From NCBI GenBank assembly GCA_020253595.1, contig JADCBH010000315.1, positions 1-6,148 on the forward strand: a stretch of DNA of 6,148 nt. The letters run 5' to 3'. How positions within the stretch are numbered: position 1 is the first letter of the stretch; every line of letters begins with the position of its first letter. Positions 5,999-6,148 of the stretch are shown piece after piece. This DNA comes from Brevundimonas sp. (GTDB taxonomy: Bacteria; Pseudomonadota; Alphaproteobacteria; Caulobacterales; Caulobacteraceae). Position numbers and translations under genes: made by a program. Under the pieces are notes generated by a model. It ran no database searches. It was not told the DNA's origin and saw only the letters and a list, made by a program, of their open reading frames with translations.

Positions 5999-6002
5999 GA
6001 AC
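5988..6002 (-). promoter_or_regulatory. LexA (SOS) box GTTC-N7-GTTC controlling the radical SAM gene
   Basis: The minus strand reads GTTCTTGTTATGTTC, a perfect match to the direct-repeat LexA box known from alphaproteobacteria (GTTC-N7-GTTC), with the A/T-rich spacer that is common in real sites. It covers the whole -35 element and part of the spacer, 25-39 nt before the start codon, where a bound repressor would block RNA polymerase. Both half-sites are intact. I saw no other perfect copy when scanning the window by eye. Confidence 0.75.
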
Positions 6003-6148
6003 ATTTATGCCTGTTCGCCCACGCCGCATCGCTCTTCCGCTGTGAACGGGATGGGGAAGTGACGGAGCCTGGGCGGTTGCCCGGAACCGATGTGGCCCCC
6101 TGCTTTCGCGTTACGGGGACCGTGTGATGTGTTTTCGGCTCGCGCCGA

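Noticed and set aside
5964..6029. 22-residue N-terminal extension of the radical SAM protein from an ATG at 6029
   Set aside because: It would place the -10, -35 and LexA box inside coding sequence, adds residues unlike the family start, and has no better ribosome binding site.
6069..6084. Small hairpin CTGGGC-GGTT-GCCCGG near the right end
   Set aside because: A 6-bp stem including a G-T pair, without a T tract or associated gene; common by chance at this GC content.
6127..6148. Possible plus-strand gene start (ATG at 6127 with GGGGA 7 nt upstream) running off the right edge
   Set aside because: Only 22 bases are visible, too few to judge coding character.
6005..6148. Minus-strand frame open from the right edge to a TAA at 6005-6007
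   Set aside because: Short, Pro/Gly/Arg-rich, no recognisable C-terminus; open frames of this length are expected by chance here.

Overview
The window looks like a chromosomal core segment of a high-GC alphaproteobacterium, most likely Caulobacterales (Brevundimonas or a relative). This rests on strong G/C bias at third codon positions, family content, -10 elements resembling the Caulobacter GCTANAWC form, and a perfect alphaproteobacterial-type LexA box (GTTC-N7-GTTC). The genus is inferred; no marker gene fixes it.

Layout, left to right. (1) The 3' part of valS (valyl-tRNA synthetase) runs in from the left edge. It is followed after 7 nt by tlyA, an rRNA 2'-O-methyltransferase, probably in one operon. 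(2) A perfect 11-bp hairpin lies in the convergent gap between tlyA and a minus-strand gene for a secreted glycine-zipper (17 kDa-antigen-like) envelope protein. (3) A 141-nt divergent promoter region separates that gene from a plus-strand TrmA/RlmD-family RNA m5U methyltransferase. The region holds a direct repeat, CGTTCAT-N3-CGTTCAT, between two candidate promoters. The methyltransferase overlaps by 4 nt a small, very acidic, lysine-free protein of unknown function. (4) Four nt beyond that stop, a convergent minus-strand gene encodes a PA0069-family radical SAM protein (SplB-like, COG1533). (5) The last 185 nt hold that gene's promoter and no supportable gene.

Two themes stand out. The first is translation and RNA modification: valS, tlyA and the m5U methyltransferase. 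The second, and most interesting, is the radical SAM gene. Its promoter carries a perfect LexA box over the -35 and spacer, its -10 is placed for a leaderless transcript starting at the ATG, and its protein ends in QLELF, which matches the beta-sliding-clamp-binding motif QL[S/D]LF. Together these suggest an SOS-induced radical SAM enzyme recruited to DNA by DnaN, a repair role not established for the family as far as I know. This is inference from three independent sequence signals.
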